From Sodalis ligni (GTDB lineage Bacteria; Pseudomonadota; Gammaproteobacteria; Enterobacterales; Enterobacteriaceae), in contig NZ_CP075169.1 in assembly GCF_016865525.2 (NCBI RefSeq), forward strand, positions 2,046,337-2,110,336: 64,000 nt of DNA, read 5' to 3'. The position numbers and the translations under genes were made by a program. Numbering within the stretch: position 1 is the first letter of the stretch; every line of letters starts with the position of its first letter. The notes beneath the pieces are model-generated. The model was given only the letters and a program-made list of their open reading frames with translations. It searched no databases and had not been told where the DNA came from. Below, one piece after another: positions 57,628 through 64,000 of this stretch.

Positions 57628-58357
57628 TTATTAGTCAAAGTATACATTAATAAATCAATAGGCTTCAATAGTTTAATATTATCTTTTTGTTATCCCGTTT
57701 ATAAAGTAATGAATAGCAATAACCTTTTTTCACAGTGCGGATAAACAGTATCATGTTGCGGGCTGAATGTGCTACATCGATGTAAAGCCATGCAGTGTCA
57801 TCTTGGGGTCGCTTATGATTTTAGAATCACTGCCAGTGTGTGGTATATTCTTGATGTTCTCTCAGTGACGAGAACAATGCTGCTCCTCCACCGCCGGTCA
57901 TAACATCTTGTCCGCTTCAGACTATTAGAGGCCTGTCGATTAGACATATATTGCCCCCTAGATCATGAGACACTTTGCTCTATGAAAATACGAAATAGTA
58001 TTAAAAGCATGATTAACATCGGTCAAAAGCGAGCGTTATTTCCCAGAATAAATCTGGCTGTCAAATTATCAAGATGCTGACCTACCATCCAGCGCTAAAG
58101 AAGCCATAAATTTTATTCATCCACACAGGGGCTATTTGCTGGTCATTGCTTTTCAGGGTGAGATCAGTTTGTATCTTCATTCACTAACTAACTGATAAAT
58201 AATATTAAAGTTAATACCTTTACGAGCATTTTCCTGCCGAAATTTCTTGCGGTTCATTGCCGTTAACGGTATCTTTTAGCCGCGCCTGCAAAATCAGGCG
58301 TCGGGATTAGCCTCCTGCATAACTTCACTGACGACATAAGGCGCGTCTGCGCTTTTT
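57628..58357. other. AT-rich stretch without a recognisable gene
   Basis: Short open frames (for example around 58100-58197 reading SSAKEAINFIHPHRGYLLV) have no family similarity that I recognise. The right end enters P4-type prophage DNA. Confidence 0.45.
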
Positions 58358-58525
58358 TTGTGTCGTGCGTTCGGCTACCTTTCAATGGTGGGCCGGACGG
58401 GGGCGTCGAAAGACGCGCCGGTGTCAGTGAGGCCGGTAAGGCTAACCCCGTTCGGTTCCACCACCCGCGAGATTAGCCTCTCCGGTGGTGGGAAGAATTT
58501 ATTACTCACTGAGGCTGCCTTATGT
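58358..58525 (+). pseudogene. Ash/Icd-like prophage fragment
   Basis: The frame reads FGYLSMVGRTGASKDAPVSV and REISLSGGGKNLLLTEAALCLW. This resembles the leader-like Ash/Icd ORFs in the control region of P4-type satellite prophages. It lies directly before and out of frame with the next prophage gene; it may be a short leader rather than a protein gene. Confidence 0.42.
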
Positions 58526-58926
58526 CTATGGCAACGATCCCTACACAAACTCACGCGTTACTTTCCATTCCTGTCGATTCAACCACCGATTTCACCGTTC
58601 TGGCAGGCCATTGTGAAAACCTGGCCGACGCTTTGTTGCATAGAGACGAACCGGCGTCACGTCAGGCGCTCTGCAGGCGGCTTGCTTATTGTTTGGGGCA
58701 GTTGCGTCCTACGTTGGATGATGCGATCCCGCCTCATTTGATTGAAAGCCTGACCGTGGATGAGCTGCCGACGAACTTGCCTCGCTTTGAGCCGGATGCC
58801 GATTTGCTCTGCGGGTATACCCATGTGTCGGCATCGCTGATATAAGGTCGTAATTCATCGGAAAAGTTGTCCACTCCACCCAACATGGTCTTTCTTTAAG
58901 GTTCCTACACCGAAAAAGGAAGAGCA

Positions 58927-60883
<1,957 letters not shown>

Positions 60884-61140
60884 AACGATAAACAGTGGAC
60901 AACGGAAACGTTGAAAAGGGGCCACCGCTTCACGATGTTGACACATGCGCTGGCGCGACTGTTGACGGAACGGACGTTATCGGCGGAAATGGAGCCCATA
61001 CTGACCGGATTGCTGTTCGATTTGGTGAGTTATTTCGCTGACGAACTGCGGGCGCCGCGCTGGATACGTACCGCTGATGGGGTAAAATTTATAGAGGAAT
61101 TAGATATGGTTAAGGAAAACTGAATGCCTTGAACGCAAAG

Positions 61141-61164
61141 AACCCGCCTGCCTAATGGCGGGTT
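61141..61164. terminator. Hairpin terminator after the prophage gene
   Basis: AACCCGCC-N8-GGCGGGTT gives an 8-bp stem, followed by CTCTCC. It is 17 bp after the stop of the split prophage gene. Confidence 0.6.
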
Positions 61165-61217
61165 CTCTCCCATGGCTGCCCGGACAAGGAAACATTCAAT
61201 TATCTATCAAATGGGTG

Positions 61218-61356
61218 AGTGGCGGCTGCCCCGGTTGCTGGATGACCCGAACACCGGGCATGCGGAAGGGCAGTTACCGCAAACTTCTGCAGCAGCCGGC
61301 GAATAAAACTGTGCTCATCCTGGATGACTGGGGGCTGGAAAAGCTGTCACTAAGGA
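61218..61356 (+). pseudogene. Scrap of a second, different IstB
   Basis: Fragments RLPRLLDD and, after a shift, GSYRKLLQQ and TVLILDDWGLEKLS match the middle of IstB proteins of another IS21 subgroup (usual text YPKLLRQLAKTDLLILDDWGLEPL). Only about 45 codons remain. Confidence 0.65.
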
Positions 61357-61384
61357 GGTTTTGTTCCGCGGGCGGTCATTTAGC

Positions 61385-61945
61385 TCACTCATTGCCCCTT
61401 TTGATTCCATTCATGAATACTCCAACCAAATGAGCAATATGTGATTGAGGTGAACTGTGTTGCTCAGTAGCGAGTGAAATTGCAGTGGCTATGCATACCA
61501 AATCGTCAAAACTGATATCAGACCGAATTGATCCCGCCTTTTGCCCGCGCAGTAAAAGCCGGGAGCCCTCCTCGCTGGTAGCAAGACATCCTGGAGTTCC
61601 AATCTGTAACACCGTTCCGAGCGACACCGCAATGCCACGATATAAATTTGTATATTGGACGAGTTCTTCGAGATAAAGACGCAAAGCGCTCAGCGGATCA
61701 AGCGCAGAAGCTCTTGCGCGGCTGGCCTCTGCAAACTCAAGAAATCGATCACTGTATGTGGCTGCTAATAATACTTCGCGTGTGGGGAAACGTCGGTAGA
61801 GTGTTCCAATTCCGACACCGGCGCGTTTTGCGACGTCTTCTAATGAAACTCCAGCTCCTCTCTCAAGAAAGACTTCCTCAGCGGCGGCAAGAATCCGTTC
61901 CCTGTTTCGCTGCGCATCGGCCCGCAATGGGGTTTCATTAGCCAA
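61385..61945 (-). CDS. TetR-family regulator
   Basis: The likely start is the TTG at 61945, with GAGGA 6 bp upstream, giving about 186 residues (ANETPLRADAQRNRERILAAAEEVF). The helix-turn-helix is GVSLEDVAKRAGVGIGTLYRRFPTREVLLAATY. The C-terminal domain has FDDLVCIATAISLATEQH. An ATG-initiated form from 62017 would run through the two operator palindromes. It faces an SDR gene which it probably represses. Base composition is lower in GC than the host genes, suggesting transfer. Confidence 0.84.
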   Translation of the reverse strand: MANETPLRADAQRNRERILAAAEEVFLERGAGVSLEDVAKRAGVGIGTLYRRFPTREVLLAATYSDRFLEFAEASRARASALDPLSALRLYLEELVQYTNLYRGIAVSLGTVLQIGTPGCLATSEEGSRLLLRGQKAGSIRSDISFDDLVCIATAISLATEQHSSPQSHIAHLVGVFMNGIKRGNE

Positions 61946-61972
61946 AATTATTTCCTCGCTAAACTTGTTAAA

Positions 61973-62012
61973 TGGAGGATACCTCCGCATAGTATGTGGA
62001 GCAACCCTCCAC
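61973..62012. promoter_or_regulatory. Two candidate TetR operators
   Basis: GGAGG-ATA-CCTCC (61974-61986) and GTGGAG-CAACC-CTCCAC (61996-62012) are palindromes sharing the GGAG/CTCC core, in the gap between the TetR and SDR genes. Confidence 0.55.
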
Positions 62013-62035
62013 TTCATAGTTAAGCGAGTATAGAT

Positions 62036-62779
62036 ATGACGATGAGATTTGAGAATAAGGTCGTGGTGATTACTGGCGGTACAGACGGTATCGGTTTGAC
62101 GACAGCCCAGATGTTCGCAGCAGAAGGCGCCTACGTGTATATCACAGGCCGCCGTCAGGAACGCCTTGATGAGGCGCTAAAAGAAATCGGCAACCGGGCA
62201 ATCGGTGTACAAGGGGATGTCAGCCGCATTTCCGATCTTGATAAGCTTTATTCAAAAATACGTAGCGATCACGGCCGCGTAGACGTGGTATTCGCTAATG
62301 CGGGAGTGTCCGAGTCCGCCCCAATCGGCGGTATTGAGGAAGATCACTTTGATCGGGTCTTTGGCATTAACGTCAAAGGGTTGGTTTTTACTGTGCAAAA
62401 GGCGCTGCCACTGATGTCTGCCGGCAGCGCAATTGTGCTGACCGGCTCAGGCGCGGGTAGCAAAGGCTTTGCTAATCTGTCTATTTACAGCGTAACAAAG
62501 GCTGCGATCCGCTCATTTGCACGAACCTGGACGACCGATCTGAAAAGCCAGGGCATTCGCGTGAATGTGGTTTCTCCCGGCATGGTACTGACTCCGGCTA
62601 TGCAGACGTATTTGCAGAACAATGCCGGATCTGAGGAGTGGATGCATCAAGCCATCCCTTTTGGCAGGCTTGCCCAGACTGGGGAAGTTGCCAGGGCAGT
62701 ACTGTTTCTGGCATCAGATGAAAGTAGCTTCATTGGTGGAGAAGAGCTATTTGTTGATGGTGGCTTCGTGGCTGTCTGA
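62036..62779 (+). CDS. Short-chain dehydrogenase/reductase
   Basis: This 247-residue classical SDR has the cofactor motif TGGTDGIG at residues 14-21, NAG in VVFANAGVSE, catalytic Ser in VLTGSGAGS, and the YSVTK active-site pair (Tyr, Lys). The C-terminal FIGGEELFVDGG is typical. NADPH may be favoured by the basic residues after strand 2 (TGRRQERL). The substrate is unknown. It is divergent from the TetR gene. Confidence 0.9.
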   Translation: MTMRFENKVVVITGGTDGIGLTTAQMFAAEGAYVYITGRRQERLDEALKEIGNRAIGVQGDVSRISDLDKLYSKIRSDHGRVDVVFANAGVSESAPIGGIEEDHFDRVFGINVKGLVFTVQKALPLMSAGSAIVLTGSGAGSKGFANLSIYSVTKAAIRSFARTWTTDLKSQGIRVNVVSPGMVLTPAMQTYLQNNAGSEEWMHQAIPFGRLAQTGEVARAVLFLASDESSFIGGEELFVDGGFVAV

Positions 62780-62892
62780 AGGGCGTCCAATAGCTTCGCC
62801 GCAAAGTTCTTTCAAGGATAATAAAGCTGTGCAGCGGAGTTTTTATCAACTAATGGCGCTGACTTTGTCCGTTACTTGTTCGATATAAGGTA

Positions 62893-62961
62893 TCGATTCA
62901 ACAACCGATTTCACCGTTTTGGCAGGCCATTGTGAAAACGTGGCCGACGCCTCGTTGCATA
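62893..62961. repeat. Partial duplicate of the P4-type gene start
   Basis: These 69 bp match 58574-58642 at 64 positions in the same orientation. The two copies flank the IS21 element and the TetR/SDR pair, a sign of past duplication or element-mediated insertion. Confidence 0.72.
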
Positions 62962-63104
62962 TGTCGACAACACTGACTAATAAACGCTTTTAAGATGCCG
63001 CTTTTTTTGCTTTGCCATAAGAATAAGGAAGTTGACTTCTCCTTAAAACTCTATAGTTTTAATGATAGTGTTAAAACAAGGTTTATTTTGGCGGAGCAAA
63101 AAGC

Positions 63105-64000
63105 ATGGCGGAAGAATTACTGCAGCTCGGGAGTGCGGAACAGGCCGAGTTAATCCGGCAAAGGAAGATCTCGCCGGTTGATTTGGTTGAATCCAGTTTT
63201 CGCTGTATTGAACGCTGGGATCCGGTGCTGCATGCCTGGATAACCACCGATCGCGAGCGGGCGCTGGAGAAGGCGCGCCAGGCGGAGAAAGAGATTGCCG
63301 GCGGGCTGTATCGCGGACCGCTGCACGGTTTGCCTTTTGGCGTTAAAGATCAGATGCACGCGCTGGGGTTCCCCACGACCCTCGGCACCAGAGTGCTTAA
63401 TGAAGATGAGACGGTGGCTCCCTGCAACGCGGCGGTGATTGAAAAACTCACCGAGGCCGGTGCGATTTTGATCGGCAAGCAGAACCTGCATGAGTTCGGC
63501 AAAGGGGGAACCATCAACTTTGCTTATGGTGAGCCGCGCAACCCTTGGAATCCCGATTACTCGGCGTCCAGTTCATCCACCGGTTCAGGCATAGCCGCGG
63601 CGGCGGGCATGTGTTCGTTTTCCATCGGCGAGGATACCGGCGGGTCCATTCGCGGTCCCGCCGCATTCAACGGCGTGGTGGGCCTGCGGCCGACCTTTGG
63701 CCGCGTGAGCCGTTTCGGTGCGGTGATGGAAGGCTATACCACCGACGTGCTGGGGCCTATCTGCCGGCGGGTGGCGGATGCCGCGCAAATCATGACGGCG
63801 ATTTCCGGCTACGACGCGCGGGATAATCTATCGAGCCGCCATTCGGATCTGGATTTCATGCCGGAACCCGGTAAATCCCTGAAAGGACTCAAGCTGGGCA
63901 TCGTGCGGGAAATCGCCTATAACGACAGTACCAGCGATGAAGTCAGCGCCGCCTTTGAGACCTCTATCGAGCTGCTCCGGCAGTTGGGCGCAGACGTGAC
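63105..64000 (+). CDS. Amidase-signature family hydrolase, 3' end beyond the window
   Basis: The ATG at 63105 follows a GGAG site; the frame is open to the window edge (298 codons). The amidase signature triad is visible: Lys in GVKDQM near residue 84, the Ser-rich stretch SASSSSTGSG, and the nucleophile Ser in DTGGSIRGPAAFNGVVGLRPTFGRVSR. Substrate (a carboxamide, urea derivative or Asn/Gln-like amide) is unknown. The frame is intact as far as seen. Confidence 0.88.
   Translation, partial: MAEELLQLGSAEQAELIRQRKISPVDLVESSFRCIERWDPVLHAWITTDRERALEKARQAEKEIAGGLYRGPLHGLPFGVKDQMHALGFPTTLGTRVLNEDETVAPCNAAVIEKLTEAGAILIGKQNLHEFGKGGTINFAYGEPRNPWNPDYSASSSSTGSGIAAAAGMCSFSIGEDTGGSIRGPAAFNGVVGLRPTFGRVSRFGAVMEGYTTDVLGPICRRVADAAQIMTAISGYDARDNLSSRHSDLDFMPEPGKSLKGLKLGIVREIAYNDSTSDEVSAAFETSIELLRQLGADV

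Overview
This window looks like the chromosome of a gamma-proteobacterium of the order Enterobacterales. The evidence is the gene content and protein similarity recalled from memory: the scpA-argK-scpB-scpC set, opgB, emtA, pbpG, yaiL, the phnF-N carbon-phosphorus lyase operon, znu-type zinc uptake, an E. coli-style PhoB box and a P4-type prophage remnant. The many one-base frameshifts, repeats and gene remnants would fit a Sodalis- or Brenneria-like lineage, but that is a guess.

Layout. 1-7047 is a carbon monoxide oxidation island. A CooM-like subunit of an energy-converting hydrogenase (minus strand, broken and cut by the window edge) diverges from hypC-hypA-cooF-cooS-cooC-cooT-cooJ-like-hypB. 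The space between holds an exact match to the consensus for the CO sensor CooA and a perfect FNR box. 7091-11746 holds broken genes (opgB, an ABC ATPase scrap, a helix-turn-helix gene, a sugar-acid MFS permease) and a MITE-like inverted-repeat element. 12122-19669 is a sugar operon (SIS isomerase, FGGY kinase, ABC importer, epimerase) behind a SorC-family regulator; two matching palindromes are candidate operators. 19835-31581 is a phosphonate locus: phnF-G-H-I-J-K-L-M-N plus a hexapeptide acyltransferase, divergent from phnC-D-E1-E2, with a five-fold 11-bp Pho box in front of phnC. 31722-37002 holds emtA, a zinc-finger-less DksA paralogue, pbpG and a zinc ABC importer with a small membrane protein; Zur-like operators link these. 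37382-46816 is a mixed block: NmrA oxidoreductase/TetR pair, Rpn nuclease, aldehyde dehydrogenase/AraC, a frameshifted UvrD-type helicase, a CHAD protein and a flavin reductase-like protein. 47411-55988 holds the methylmalonyl-CoA operon, a LysR regulator, a beta-hydroxyacid dehydrogenase and yaiL. 56040-62961 is a mobile-element graveyard: an IS3 scrap, a decayed PIN toxin-antitoxin pair, and a P4-type prophage gene split by an IS21-family element with a 4-bp target duplication. A TetR/SDR pair and the start of an amidase gene close the window.

Working logic. The Coo proteins would oxidise CO at a Ni-Fe-S centre and pass electrons through CooF to a membrane hydrogenase that pumps ions. CooC, CooT, the CooJ-like protein, HypA and HypB would supply nickel. 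The phosphonate genes would import and cleave phosphonates when phosphate is short. DksA2 and the zinc importer would be a shared response to zinc limitation. At least ten genes carry one-base length changes, mostly in homopolymer runs. Whether these are real decay or consensus errors decides how much of this biology works.
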